From: CAJCJE01 sp035948315
GTDB taxonomy: Bacteria; Actinomycetota; Actinomycetes; Mycobacteriales; Pseudonocardiaceae
DNA length: 64,000 bases
Reading direction: 5' to 3'
NCBI GenBank assembly: GCA_035948315.1
Contig: DASZJG010000049.1
Span: forward strand, 62,001 to 126,000
A program made the position numbers and the translations under genes. How positions within the stretch are numbered: the stretch's first letter is position 1; the number at the start of each line of letters is the position of its first letter. The notes under the pieces were generated by a model. That model ran no database searches. It worked only from the letters and a program-made list of their open reading frames with translations, and was not told where the DNA came from. Shown here piece after piece: positions 8,170-17,924 of the stretch.

Positions 8170-9072
8170 ATGACAACCGCGGACTACGAGATCACCTCGG
8201 GCGGGGCTCGCGCCGTGATCACCAGGATCGGTGCGGGCCTGCGCGTCTTCGAGGTGGCCGGCGTGCCCTACCTGGAAACCTTCGCCGAGGGTGAGCACCC
8301 GCCGCTGGGCGCGGGCTCGGTGCTGGTGCCCTGGCCGAACCGGATCGACGGCGGGGTGTGGCGCTGGGACGGCACCGAGCAGCACGTGCCGATCAACGAG
8401 CCCGCGCGCGGGCACGCCATCCACGGCCTGGTCCGCGACCACGTCTGGGAACTCGTCCAGCAGTCCTCCGACCGGATCATGCTGGCCACCGACATCCCGG
8501 TGCAGGAGGGTTGGCCGGTCGCCCTGCACACCACCATCGACTACGCGCTGGACGAGCGCGGCCTCACCGTGACGCACGCGGTGCGCAACACGGGCGAGGC
8601 GTCGGTGCCCTTCGGCGTCGGCACCCACCCGTATCCGAGGGCCGGCAACGCGAACCGCGCCGAGAGCGAACTCCAGCTGTCCGCGAACACCGTGCTCCCG
8701 CTGGACCCGGACACGCTGATGCCGACCGGCCCGGCCAAACCGGTCGACGGCACCGAGTACGACTTCCGCACCGCGCGCCCGCTCGCGGGGGTCAATCTTG
8801 ACCAACCGTTCGGCGAATGCTTCCCCGGCCCGGACGGCCTGATCCACCACCGGCTCACCAGTCCGCACGGCGGCGTCGAACTCTGGGCCGACCCGGCCTT
8901 CCGCTGGGTGCAGGCGTTCACCCCGCCCGAGTTCCCCGGCCGCGCGGACGGCGTCGTCGCGGTGGAACCGATGACCTGCCCGCCGAACGCGCTGAACTCC
9001 GGCGACGACCTGATCACCCTCGCGCCCGGCGAATCCTGGTCGGCCCGCTGGGGTTTCCTGCCGCTGAGCTAG
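8170..9072 (+). CDS. aldose 1-epimerase family protein
   Basis: A galactose-mutarotase-like protein of 300 residues that would interconvert alpha and beta anomers of a sugar. It has the beta-sandwich family pattern: VLVPWPNRIDGG near residue 56, the conserved histidine in AIHGLV (about 80), the active-site histidine in GVGTHPYPR (about 150-158) and the catalytic glutamate in AVEPMTCPPNALNSG (about 262). The ATG at 8170 starts MTTADYEITSGG. The sugar is unknown; the length and the GTHPY pattern fit the actinobacterial YihR-like group rather than classic GalM. Its stop overlaps by four bases the stop of the convergent gene. Confidence 0.88.
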   Translation: MTTADYEITSGGARAVITRIGAGLRVFEVAGVPYLETFAEGEHPPLGAGSVLVPWPNRIDGGVWRWDGTEQHVPINEPARGHAIHGLVRDHVWELVQQSSDRIMLATDIPVQEGWPVALHTTIDYALDERGLTVTHAVRNTGEASVPFGVGTHPYPRAGNANRAESELQLSANTVLPLDPDTLMPTGPAKPVDGTEYDFRTARPLAGVNLDQPFGECFPGPDGLIHHRLTSPHGGVELWADPAFRWVQAFTPPEFPGRADGVVAVEPMTCPPNALNSGDDLITLAPGESWSARWGFLPLS

Positions 9073-10523
9073 TTTCTCCTCCGCACGAGACCGGTGAAAC
9101 CGGCCACGAACAGCGTGACGAACGCCCAGGACAGCGCCTGGATCAGCCAACTGGCGACGGTGAGCAGGTCGCCGAGCGCGGTTCCGGTGTCCAACAGGCA
9201 GTTCGTCGTGCCGGCCGGTTTCACCAGCGGCGTCGCCGTGTTCACGGCCAGCCCGGCCTGGTCGATGGTGCCGCAGGACGCCCCGTGCGCGCCCGCCGTC
9301 ACCAGGCCGGCCGGCCCGGCGACGCCGACCAGCAGCACCAGCGCGAGCGCGACCGTGCCGGCCCACCAGAGCAGCGCGCGACTGGGCTGGTAGCCGTAGC
9401 CGAGCACCAGGCCGGTCACCCGGTGCCAGCTCCGCGCCCAGAAGTCCAGCCGCCCCCTGCGCAGCAGATCCCGTTGCGCGGCAATGTTGATCTGCCGCAC
9501 GTCCCGTTCGTTGCCGGTGGTGAGATGGGTCGCCGCGAACTGGCGGTACGGCGCGGCCGAGTAGCCGTTCGTCCGGTTGGCCAGCACATCGAGGAACTCC
9601 GGCACGGTGCACCGGAGAATCCGGGTGTAGGTACAGCCGTCCAAGGTGACCGCGCCGTCCAGGAGGGACGGCGGAAACAGCATGTCTCCGGCCACCTGGA
9701 CGCGGCCGAGGTTCAGTGCGAGCGCGCCGGGTTCGGCCGCGATCGCGTGCCCGCCCTCGAAGTTGAGTCGACCCTGGACGCTCGCGCCGACCAGCCGGAT
9801 CGTGCCGGTGTCCTTGCGGCCCACCGCATGGAAGCCCGCGTTGAGAATGAGATTGCTGCCGGTGCGCAGGTAGTCGGCGACCAGCGCGGGGCCGTCCGGA
9901 TTGGTCAGTCGGGCGCCGCCGAAGTTCAGCTGGTTGCCGATGACCGTACCGGTCAGCCGGACCGTGCCCCCGTCGCCGGTTCCCTCGGCGACGAACCCGC
10001 CGGAGGCGAACATGCCACCGCCGACGTCGAGATTCCCGGCGGACAGCGCGATCCCGTCCGGGTTGACCAGCCGCGCCCCGGACAGGTTCAGCGCGCCGCC
10101 GATCCGGGCGTCGACCAGGTTCAGCTGCGCCATCCGCGCGCCGGCCAGCAGCAAGCTCCGCTCGATGACCATCTCGACCGCGATCAGCGAGGGGCAGACC
10201 AGGCCGCTGAAGTCTATATAGGACAGACGGGCGCCGCTGAGCACGAAGCCCTCGTCGCTCGCGCAGTCGAGGAGTTCCAGCGGGAGTGTCGAGTGCACGC
10301 CGGTCAGGTCGAGTTGGCCCGCGATGGTGGCGCCGCGCAGCCTGATCCCGCGCGGATCCGGCAGGACGCCGTCCGGCCAGCCGAAGCCGCCCAGCATGAT
10401 CTGCCGGATCAGTTCGGCGCGCACCGGCGCTGGCTCGTCGAGATCGAGTCGGGTGCCGCTGACCACCGCGTTGACCAGCCAGCATTCGGTCTCGGTGAGA
10501 TCGTCGAAGGTCAGCGCGCCCAC
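9069..10523 (-). CDS. beta-helix repeat membrane protein, unknown function
   Basis: A 484-residue protein that I cannot assign to a function. Residues 1-80 form a small alpha/beta head. From about 80 to 300 the sequence is built of irregular 15-20-residue rungs such as LRGATIAGQLDLTG, LSGARLSYIDFSG, LVDARIGGALNLSGARL, IGNQLNFGGARL, VQGRLNFEGG; this is the spacing expected of a right-handed parallel beta-helix like pentapeptide-repeat or bactofilin folds. A helical segment (about 320-380) leads to two or three membrane segments at the C terminus (WWAGTVALALVLLVGVAGPA and a last one before LVRRRN). Similar proteins are often labelled membrane-associated oxidoreductase, which the sequence does not support: no nucleotide or flavin motif is visible. 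It is divergent from the amidohydrolase. Confidence 0.75.
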   Translation of the reverse strand: MGALTFDDLTETECWLVNAVVSGTRLDLDEPAPVRAELIRQIMLGGFGWPDGVLPDPRGIRLRGATIAGQLDLTGVHSTLPLELLDCASDEGFVLSGARLSYIDFSGLVCPSLIAVEMVIERSLLLAGARMAQLNLVDARIGGALNLSGARLVNPDGIALSAGNLDVGGGMFASGGFVAEGTGDGGTVRLTGTVIGNQLNFGGARLTNPDGPALVADYLRTGSNLILNAGFHAVGRKDTGTIRLVGASVQGRLNFEGGHAIAAEPGALALNLGRVQVAGDMLFPPSLLDGAVTLDGCTYTRILRCTVPEFLDVLANRTNGYSAAPYRQFAATHLTTGNERDVRQINIAAQRDLLRRGRLDFWARSWHRVTGLVLGYGYQPSRALLWWAGTVALALVLLVGVAGPAGLVTAGAHGASCGTIDQAGLAVNTATPLVKPAGTTNCLLDTGTALGDLLTVASWLIQALSWAFVTLFVAGFTGLVRRRN

Positions 10524-10566
10524 ATTGCCAGACTACGGGGCCCGAGATCGGTTAGCCTCGCGAACC

Positions 10567-11781
10567 ATGGATGTCGCGATCACAGGCGGCCACGTGGTTC
10601 CCGTCGACGGGGACCCGGTCGAGGGCGGAACGGTACTGATCAGGGACGGCAGGATCGCCGCAGTCGGGCCCGCCGAGGAGGTGGAGATACCCGACGAGGT
10701 CACCGAGGTCGACGCGGCAGGCTGCTGGGTGCTGCCCGGCTTCATCGAGTCGCACGCGCACGTCGGCGTGCACGAGGACGGCGAAGCCTGGGCCGGCAAC
10801 GACACCAACGAGATGACCGACCCGAACGGTGCCCGGTTCCGCGCGATCGACGCGATCAACCCGGCCGACGTCGGCTTCGCCGACGCGCTCTCCGGCGGCG
10901 TCACCAGCGCGATCATCAAGCCCGGCTCGGGAAACCCGATCGGCGGCGCGACCGTCGCGGTGAAGACCTGGGGCCGCAGCGTCGACGAGATGGCCTTCCG
11001 CACCGATGTCAGCGTCAAGAGCGCGCTCGGCGAGAACCCCAAGCGGGTCTACGGCGAGAAGGACAAGACCCCGTCCACCCGGCTCGGCGTTGCGGCGATT
11101 CTGCGCGAGGCGTTCACCAAGGCGCAGGACTACCGCACCAAGCGCGAGCACGACACCGCGCAGGGCAAACCGTTCGAGCGCAACCTCACCTTCGAGACCC
11201 TGGTCCGCGTACTGGACCGGGAACTGCTCTGGGACCAGCACGTGCACCGCGCGGACGACATCGCCACCGCGATCCGGATCGCCGACGAGTTCGGCTACGA
11301 ACTCGTGGTCAACCACGGCACCGAGGGCCACCTGGTCGCGGACCTGTTGGCCGAGCGCGACATCCCGGTGATCTTCGGCCCGATGTTCACCTCGCGGGTC
11401 AAGGTCGAGCTGCGCCAGCGCACCATGCGCGCGGCCGGCATCATGGCGCGCGCGGGCGTGCGGCTGGCCATCACCACCGACCACCCGGTCGTGCCCATCC
11501 ACTTCCTGGTGCACCAGGCGACCCTCGCGGTCAAGGAGGGCCTGGACAGTGACACCGCGCTGCGCGCGCTCACCGTCAACCCTGCCCAGATCCTGCGCCT
11601 TGACGACCGGATCGGCGCGCTCAAGCCAGGTCTGGACGGCGACGTGGTGGTGTGGTCCGGCGATCCGCTGGACGTGATGAGCCGCGCGCTGCGGGTGTTC
11701 ATCAACGGCCGCGAGGTCTACACCTACGACGAGAACCGCGGTGAGGGCGTCGTCGCCAACCCGTACTACCGCGAACGCTGA
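10567..11781 (+). CDS. amidohydrolase (imidazolonepropionase-like)
   Basis: A metal-dependent hydrolase of the amidohydrolase superfamily, 404 residues. It shows the N-terminal beta-sandwich start, then the HxH metal site in FIESHAHVGVHED (about residues 58-70), a middle metal histidine in ELVVNHGTEGHL (about 247-258) and the catalytic aspartate in AITTDHPVVP (about 300). The usual C-terminal NPAQILRLDDRIGALKPGLDGDVVVW signature of cyclic-amide hydrolases closes the barrel and returns to the sandwich. The ATG at 10567 begins MDVAITGGHVVPVDGD; it has little ribosome site and may be leaderless. The substrate is unknown. It ends at a perfect bidirectional terminator shared with the acyl-CoA dehydrogenase gene. 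Confidence 0.88.
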   Translation: MDVAITGGHVVPVDGDPVEGGTVLIRDGRIAAVGPAEEVEIPDEVTEVDAAGCWVLPGFIESHAHVGVHEDGEAWAGNDTNEMTDPNGARFRAIDAINPADVGFADALSGGVTSAIIKPGSGNPIGGATVAVKTWGRSVDEMAFRTDVSVKSALGENPKRVYGEKDKTPSTRLGVAAILREAFTKAQDYRTKREHDTAQGKPFERNLTFETLVRVLDRELLWDQHVHRADDIATAIRIADEFGYELVVNHGTEGHLVADLLAERDIPVIFGPMFTSRVKVELRQRTMRAAGIMARAGVRLAITTDHPVVPIHFLVHQATLAVKEGLDSDTALRALTVNPAQILRLDDRIGALKPGLDGDVVVWSGDPLDVMSRALRVFINGREVYTYDENRGEGVVANPYYRER

Positions 11782-11786
11782 CGCCG

Positions 11787-11826
11787 TCACCGTCCACTCC
11801 GGACAAATGTCCGGAGTGGACGGTGA
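11787..11826. terminator. perfect bidirectional terminator
   Basis: An 18-base perfect inverted repeat, TCACCGTCCACTCCGGAC against its complement, with the four-base loop AAAT. It sits six bases after the amidohydrolase stop and four before the acyl-CoA dehydrogenase stop, so it ends both convergent transcripts. Confidence 0.85.
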
Positions 11827-11829
11827 AGC

Positions 11830-12975
11830 CTAGAGCCTGCGCAGCTCCCGCGCGATGACCATCCGCTGGATCTGGTTGGTGCCCTCGAAGATCTGCGGCA
11901 CCTTCGCCTCGCGCATGTACCGCTCGACCGGGAAGTCCCTGGTGTAGCCGGCACCGCCGAGGACCTGCACGGCGTCCGTGGTCACCTTCATCGCGTTGTC
12001 GGTCGCGATCAGCTTGGCGACCGACGCCTGCCGCCGGAACGGCAGCCCCCGGTCCCGACGCCGCGCCGCCTCCAGGTAGGTCGCGCGGGAGGACTCGACG
12101 GCCGCCGCCATGTCGGCGAGCAGGAACTCCAGGCCCTGGAAGTCGATGATCGGCTTGCCGAACTGGGTGCGCTTCATCGCGTAGCGCACCGCCTCGTCCA
12201 GCGCGGCCTGCGCGAGCCCGACCGCGCAGGCGGCGATGCCCAGCCGGCCCGAGTTCAACGCCTCCAGCGCGATCCGCAGGCCGGCGCCCTCCTCGGCGAT
12301 CAGCCGGTTCGCGTCGACCCGCGCGTCCTCAAGACGCAGCTGGGCGACGACCGAACCGGTCAGGCCCATGGTCCGCTCCGGCTTGGCGGCAGACAGGCCG
12401 GGCGTATCGCCGTCCACGAGCAGGCAGCTGATGTGCTCGCTCGGCGTGTCCGCGGTGCGCACCATCATCGAGTAGAAGTCGGCGACCCCGGCATGCGTGA
12501 TCCACGCCTTGGTGCCGTTGACGACGTAGGCGTCGCCGTCGCGCACCGCGCGGGTGCGCATCGAGGCCGGGTCGGACCCGGCGTGCGACTCCGACAGCGC
12601 GTAGGCGCCGAGCAGCTCACCGCCGAGCATGTCCGGCAGCCAGCGCTCGCGCTGTTCGTCGGTGCCGAAGTTGGCCAGCGCGTAGCAGGACATGGTGTGC
12701 ACGGACAGGCCCTCGCCGATGGTCATCCAGGCCGTGGCCAGCTCCTCGATGACCTGGAGGTAGACCTCGTAGGAGACCCCGCCACCGCCGAGTTCCTCCG
12801 GGTAGGGCAGGCCGAGCAGGCCGCTCTTGCCGAGTAAGCGGAACTTCTCGCGTGGGAAACGCGCCGCCTCCTCGTACTCCGAGGCGACCGGAGCCAGCTC
12901 ATCGTTCGCGATCTCACGCACCAGCGCGATCAGGTCTTCGGCATCCGTGGACGGCAGGTTCCGTTCAGCCGGCAT
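11830..12975 (-). CDS. acyl-CoA dehydrogenase
   Basis: A 381-residue FAD-dependent acyl-CoA dehydrogenase that introduces the alpha-beta double bond into an acyl-CoA. Family signatures are complete: GLLGLPYPEELGGGG, AYALSESHAGSDPASMRTRA (FAD and substrate contacts, about residues 120-140), WITHAGVADFY, the RTQFGKPIIDFQ motif (about 260-272) and the C-terminal block with the catalytic glutamate in PQIFEGTNQIQRMVIARE (about 358-376). The position of that glutamate is that of short/medium-chain and glutaryl-like enzymes rather than isovaleryl-CoA dehydrogenase. The ATG at 12975 follows GGAGGA. Chain length cannot be judged. It has no electron-transfer partner next to it. Confidence 0.93.
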   Translation of the reverse strand: MPAERNLPSTDAEDLIALVREIANDELAPVASEYEEAARFPREKFRLLGKSGLLGLPYPEELGGGGVSYEVYLQVIEELATAWMTIGEGLSVHTMSCYALANFGTDEQRERWLPDMLGGELLGAYALSESHAGSDPASMRTRAVRDGDAYVVNGTKAWITHAGVADFYSMMVRTADTPSEHISCLLVDGDTPGLSAAKPERTMGLTGSVVAQLRLEDARVDANRLIAEEGAGLRIALEALNSGRLGIAACAVGLAQAALDEAVRYAMKRTQFGKPIIDFQGLEFLLADMAAAVESSRATYLEAARRRDRGLPFRRQASVAKLIATDNAMKVTTDAVQVLGGAGYTRDFPVERYMREAKVPQIFEGTNQIQRMVIARELRRL

Positions 12976-13122
12976 GGGTCCTCCAGCACAACGAGTGACG
13001 GCGGTGCGGCGCACATGTTTGGTGGCCGTACGGTCGGACGTCCTACGGTACAAAACCCTCGGGCCGCGGTGGGTAGATTCGTGGCGGACGAAACCCGAAC
13101 GAGGCAACGAACGAGGTGCGCG

Positions 13123-14073
13123 GTGATCGTGGTCGGCGGCGAGGCATTGGTGGATCTGGTCCCCGCACCGGCACAGGAGCCCGGTCAGTCCGGCGCGCTG
13201 CGCCCGCTGCTGCCCCGGCTCGGCGGCGGTCCGTACACGACCGCGGTCGCGGTCGGGCGGCTCGGCGCGCCGGTCGCGTTCCTGTCCAGGATCTCCACCG
13301 ACGCGTTCGGCGACGCCCTCGTCGACCGGCTGCGCACCGCAGGCGTCCGGCTTGACCTGCTGCAACGCGGCGCCGAGCCGACCACGCTCGCGGTCGTCAC
13401 GCTGACCGACGACGGCTCGGCCCGCTACACCTTCCACGTCCAGGGCACCGCCGACCGGCTGGTCGCCGACCCGGGCCCGCTGCCCGACGAGGTGACCGTG
13501 CTCTCGCTCGGCACCCTCGGCATGGTGCTCGACCCCGGCGCGACCGTCTACGAGACGATGCTGCACCGCGAGGCCGCGGCCGGCCGGCTGACCGTGCTCG
13601 ACCCGAACATCCGGCCCGGACTGATCCCCGATCCGGCCGCCTACCGCGCCCGGTTCGCCTCCTGGCTGCCCTCGATCGGCCTGCTCAAGGCGTCGATCGA
13701 GGACGCGTGGTGGCTGGCCGAGGCGCCGGAGGGCACCGACGTGCTCCCGCTGGCCAAGGAGTGGCTGCGCGCCGGAGTGGGCGCCGTGGCGCTGACCAGG
13801 GGCGGAGACGGATTGACCGTGCTCAGCGAGACCGTCGGCCGGGTCGACGTGCCGGCCGTGCCGACCCAGGTCGCGGACACCATCGGTGCCGGCGACACGG
13901 TGCACGCGGCCCTGCTGGCCTGGCTGACCGAGCACGGCGTGACGAGCGTCGCCACGCTGCGTGAACTCGACGCGGACGCCTGGCGGAATGCGCTCGGATA
14001 TGCCGCGAAAGCGGCGGCAATCACCGTTTCCCGGGTCGGCGCCGAACCGCCTTATGCAACGGAACTGGCCTGA
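13123..14073 (+). CDS. PfkB family carbohydrate kinase
   Basis: A ribokinase/fructokinase-like sugar kinase of 316 residues. The start IVVGGEALVDLVP is the N-terminal sugar-binding strand of PfkB kinases; RLGGGPYTTAVAVGRLG (about residues 29-45) is the di-glycine hinge, and the ATP/catalytic block DTIGAGDTVHAALLAWL (about 258-274) contains the GAGD anion hole and base. The GTG at 13123 is chosen because GAGG lies six bases upstream and it begins exactly at the conserved strand; an ATG at 13015 would add a basic non-family tail. It is divergent from the acyl-CoA dehydrogenase. The sequence is closest in feel to fructokinase or 2-keto-3-deoxygluconate kinase, but the substrate is not determined. 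Confidence 0.9.
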   Translation: MIVVGGEALVDLVPAPAQEPGQSGALRPLLPRLGGGPYTTAVAVGRLGAPVAFLSRISTDAFGDALVDRLRTAGVRLDLLQRGAEPTTLAVVTLTDDGSARYTFHVQGTADRLVADPGPLPDEVTVLSLGTLGMVLDPGATVYETMLHREAAAGRLTVLDPNIRPGLIPDPAAYRARFASWLPSIGLLKASIEDAWWLAEAPEGTDVLPLAKEWLRAGVGAVALTRGGDGLTVLSETVGRVDVPAVPTQVADTIGAGDTVHAALLAWLTEHGVTSVATLRELDADAWRNALGYAAKAAAITVSRVGAEPPYATELA

Positions 14074-14107
14074 TTCGAAAAGAATAAAAAGCGCGAGAAA
14101 AACACGG

Positions 14108-14142
14108 GGTGGACGTCCCGCCGGCAAGGACGGGACGCCACC
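14108..14142 (+). terminator. hairpin after the PfkB gene
   Basis: GGTGGACGTCCCG (14108-14120) pairs with CGGGACGCCACC (14131-14142) with a single bulged A and a ten-base loop. It lies 35 bases after the PfkB stop, preceded by an A-rich stretch, and separates that gene from the minus-strand small reading frame. Confidence 0.6.
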
Positions 14143-14213
14143 GCGTCGCAGCACCAGGGAGTCGGTCCTGCCAGAGATTTCCCAGTCAGGACAGGAGTTT
14201 TGTCAGTTGTCGA

Positions 14214-14282
14214 TCAGTGGTGGCAGTGCCAGAACCACCACGGTCCGACGAAAATACCCAGACCGATACCGATAGCGATCAT
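14214..14282 (-). CDS. candidate 22-residue peptide, Trp/His-rich C terminus
   Basis: A very short reading frame on the minus strand encoding MIAIGIGLGIFV followed by GPWWFWHCHH and a TGA stop. The first half is a short membrane-type stretch with regular glycines; the second half has three tryptophans, a cysteine and three histidines, a strongly biased composition that could bind metal or sit at a membrane surface. The ATG is preceded at five bases by GGAGGG, one of the better ribosome sites in this region, while the surrounding DNA is lower in GC and otherwise weakly coding. It faces the PfkB gene across a terminator. No function is assigned. It may be chance; the ribosome site and non-random composition are the only evidence. 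Confidence 0.45.
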   Translation of the reverse strand: MIAIGIGLGIFVGPWWFWHCHH

Positions 14283-14823
14283 GATGTCCCTCCGTATTTC
14301 TGGCGGGGTCTTAATCATTCACGGCCGTGCCACCGAAGTTAGTCGGTTTCTCCCATGCTTGTCGTTCCCCGGGGTGAGTGGCGACCGACTCCGAGGAGTG
14401 CTCACTTTCGGGGAAAGAAATCGGCGAATTCGCCGGGACGGCCCAGTCGCGTTCCCGATCAGGTGGTCCGGAAGATCGAAGCGCCGGATGTCAATCGCAC
14501 GGAGGTCACGATTCGCTGGACATCACATGAGAGGCGTACCACGGACCGTATTGGTCGAGAACATGATCCGCTCGGCCAACCGCAGGGCAAGCTCGTGTGA
14601 CGGACGTCCCATGTGGGCGACTTGACGTGTCGTCCGGGTGGGCGCGCCGTGTATTTGGCACTAACGTTAGAGCTGACTCAGACCCCAACGGGGCGGTGCT
14701 GCGGTCGGTCACCCCGATCGAACGGTCATTCGCGGTGGTCGGGCTGGATCGGTCACTACACCGATTCGGTTTGCCTTCTCGCCCTACCCAGGCCCGCCTC
14801 GTCCGAGCGTGAAAGAGGCTCGA
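14283..14823. other. intergenic region upstream of gltA, no convincing gene
   Basis: About 540 bases with lower GC than the neighbours and no frame with convincing codon use on either strand. It carries the promoter region of gltA and probably that of the small minus-strand peptide gene. Confidence 0.5.
14655..14670 (+). promoter_or_regulatory. palindrome and -35-like site upstream of gltA
   Basis: TTGGCA followed directly by the perfect ten-base palindrome CTAACGTTAG (14661-14670), about 155 bases before the gltA start. The palindrome stands in a relatively AT-rich island and may be an operator or part of the promoter. This is a reading of pattern only. Confidence 0.3.
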
Positions 14824-16137
<1,314 letters not shown>

Positions 16138-16153
16138 ACTCGACCCGATCGTC

Positions 16154-16193
16154 CACATTGGCCGGTGTCACCTCGGTGGCACCGGCCGATGTG
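16154..16193. terminator. bidirectional hairpin after gltA
   Basis: Nineteen-base arms beginning CACATTGGCCGGTG and ending CACCGGCCGATGTG, with two positions that are G-U pairs in one orientation and a very tight loop. It lies between the gltA stop and the stop of the convergent gene at 16195. Confidence 0.8.
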
Positions 16194-16194
16194 C

Positions 16195-16722
16195 TCAGGC
16201 CCCGACCAGATGCCGGACCGCGTCCAACTCGGCGGCACCACCGCGGGTCGCGTTGTCCGCGAGCCGCAGCGCCCGATCGGCGAGCGCGAGATGGGGATTG
16301 CCCTCCGGCGCCTGTTCGCCAAGGGCGTCCCGCAGCCATCGGGTGATCTCGGTCCAGGAGTAGACCCGCACCTTGCCGGTGTCCGCGATCGGCAACGGAA
16401 AGCCGCCGGGGCCACGCTTTCCCTCGGCGAGCAGTCGCATGCTCTCCCCGGTTCGCCGCCCCAGTCGCTGCGCGGCGTCCGCCAAGGTGACCGCGTCATC
16501 GTGTTCCACGGCGACCGCGCGCAGCCCGGGTACCCGTCGAATGTCCTCGACCGCGCTCGTCACCGCGGTCAGCAGGCTCTCCGCCGTGCGATCAACATCC
16601 ACTAAGGTGCCCTCGATACCGGCATCGGACAATCCCGCTTCGTAGAGCGCGTCGAACTCGTCCTCGGTTGGTTCGCGGTTCAGGCGAAGTTGGAAGTTCC
16701 ACGTGGACACGTGTTGGAACAT
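16195..16722 (-). CDS. putative DNA-binding protein coupled to the ABC exporter
   Basis: A protein of 175 residues. The N-terminal part (about 1-75) looks like a small alpha/beta domain (STWNFQLRLNREPTEDEFDALYEAGL, shown in two parts: STWNFQLRLNR and PTEDEFDALYEAGL). Residues about 77-130 contain TLADAAQRLGRRTGESMRLL followed by GPGGFPLP and VRVYSWTEITRWL, the pattern of a MerR/excisionase-like winged helix that reads a promoter or partner site. The ATG overlaps the stop of the permease gene by one base (TAATG), so it is translationally coupled to the ABC pair. I do not recognise the family. It could be a regulator of the operon or an unrelated passenger. Confidence 0.7.
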   Translation of the reverse strand: MFQHVSTWNFQLRLNREPTEDEFDALYEAGLSDAGIEGTLVDVDRTAESLLTAVTSAVEDIRRVPGLRAVAVEHDDAVTLADAAQRLGRRTGESMRLLAEGKRGPGGFPLPIADTGKVRVYSWTEITRWLRDALGEQAPEGNPHLALADRALRLADNATRGGAAELDAVRHLVGA

Positions 16723-17924
16723 TACAACAGGGCGTCCTTGAGGGAGATCCGGGCGCCGATGGTGCGGATGGCGGCGGCGTAGGTGCGGCCGCAGTAGCCG
16801 ATCACGACGACGATGGCGGCGAGCATCAGCCCGAGGGCGAGCACGATCTGCCAGGTGGCGGCCGCGCCGAGGGCGATCCGGCCGGGCATGAGGAACGGGG
16901 CGAACGGGGGGAGCAGCGAGACGATGGTGCTCGCCGCGCCGGTCGGGGCCTGCACGAGCAGGTCGATGCCGACGACGAAGCCGACCGACGCGGTCAGCAC
17001 GATCGGGGTGAGCACGGACTGGAGTTCCTCCAGTCGCGGCACGAGCGCGCCGATGCCGGCGAACAGGGTCGCGTAGAAGGCGAAGCCGAGCAGGTACCAG
17101 AGCAGGCCCGCGCCGAGCGTGCCGAAGCCGAGGCCGCCCGCGCTGAGCACGCCGGTGCCGGCGGCGATGGCCAGGCCGAGCAGGCCGACGACGGCGAGCT
17201 GGATGACGCCGAGCAGGCCGAGGCCGATGACCTTGCCGGCGAGCAGTTGGCCGGGGCGGACGGCGGAGAGCAGCACCTCGGTGATCCGGCCCGCGCGTTC
17301 GGCGACCACGCCGCGGGCGAGCAGGTTGCCCAGCAGCATCAGCGAGAAGTAGAGCAGCACGGCCGAGGCGAGGGCGAGGCCGAGGCGTTGGGCGCGCAGC
17401 GGGTCGACCTGCTGGAGCTGGGTGACGGCCAACTGTGCCTTGCCGACGGCCGCCTGCACGTCCGAGGGTTTGAGGCCGGCCTCGGCCAGTTGCGCGTCCA
17501 GCGCCTGCGCCTGGACCAGGCCGGTCAGCGCGGCGCGCAGCCTCGGGTCGAGCTGGTCCCGCACGGTCACCTGCAACGCGCCGGGCGGACCGCTGACCAA
17601 CGCGGTCAGGCCGCCGGAGCGCACCTGCGTGAGGCCGGTGTCCTGGTCGGTCACGGTCGTCACGTTCACCGTCAGGCCCAGCTGCGAGGTTGCCGTTTGC
17701 AGCGTCCTGGTGAGCACCGTCGCCTGGCCGGTCAGGCCGACCGTCTCGGTATCGGTCCGGTTCACCACCAGGCCCTGGATGAGCAGGTACACCGCGAGCG
17801 CCGCGATGCCGGCGATCGTGCCGAGCAGCAGCGAGCGGCCGCGCAGCCGAGCGCGCAGCTCGCCCCTGGCCACCAGGGCGACTCCTCGGATCGGGCCGCG
17901 GCGCCGCCTTTCGGACTCGGTCAC
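16722..17924 (-). CDS. ABC-2 type permease (NatB-like)
   Basis: The membrane subunit of a putative exporter, 400 residues. One membrane segment near the N terminus (SLLLGTIAGIAALAVYLLIQ, about residues 30-50) is followed by a large extracytoplasmic domain of about 130 residues rich in Thr and Gln, then five or six membrane segments beginning ALASAVLLYFSLMLLGNLLA. The motif RGVVAERAGRITEVLLSAVRPGQLLAGKVIG is characteristic of the NatB/YhaP (ABC-2) group, which export sodium or antibiotics and lipids. The GTG at 17924 overlaps the stop of the ATPase gene by four bases (GTGA), so the two are coupled. The next gene, 16195-16722, overlaps this stop in turn. Substrate unknown. Confidence 0.88.
   Translation of the reverse strand: MTESERRRRGPIRGVALVARGELRARLRGRSLLLGTIAGIAALAVYLLIQGLVVNRTDTETVGLTGQATVLTRTLQTATSQLGLTVNVTTVTDQDTGLTQVRSGGLTALVSGPPGALQVTVRDQLDPRLRAALTGLVQAQALDAQLAEAGLKPSDVQAAVGKAQLAVTQLQQVDPLRAQRLGLALASAVLLYFSLMLLGNLLARGVVAERAGRITEVLLSAVRPGQLLAGKVIGLGLLGVIQLAVVGLLGLAIAAGTGVLSAGGLGFGTLGAGLLWYLLGFAFYATLFAGIGALVPRLEELQSVLTPIVLTASVGFVVGIDLLVQAPTGAASTIVSLLPPFAPFLMPGRIALGAAATWQIVLALGLMLAAIVVVIGYCGRTYAAAIRTIGARISLKDALL

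Noticed and set aside
7468..10485. 1005-residue open frame on the minus strand
   Set aside because: It crosses three well-supported genes antisense or out of frame and has shadow composition with no motif.
11830..14154. 774-residue frame fusing a long N-terminal stretch to the acyl-CoA dehydrogenase
   Set aside because: The first 393 residues are antisense to the PfkB gene and have no family match; the ATG at 12975 with GGAGGA gives the complete dehydrogenase.
14200..14625. 141-residue open frame upstream of gltA
   Set aside because: No ribosome site and no coherent domain pattern; it covers the opposite strand of the better-supported 22-residue frame.
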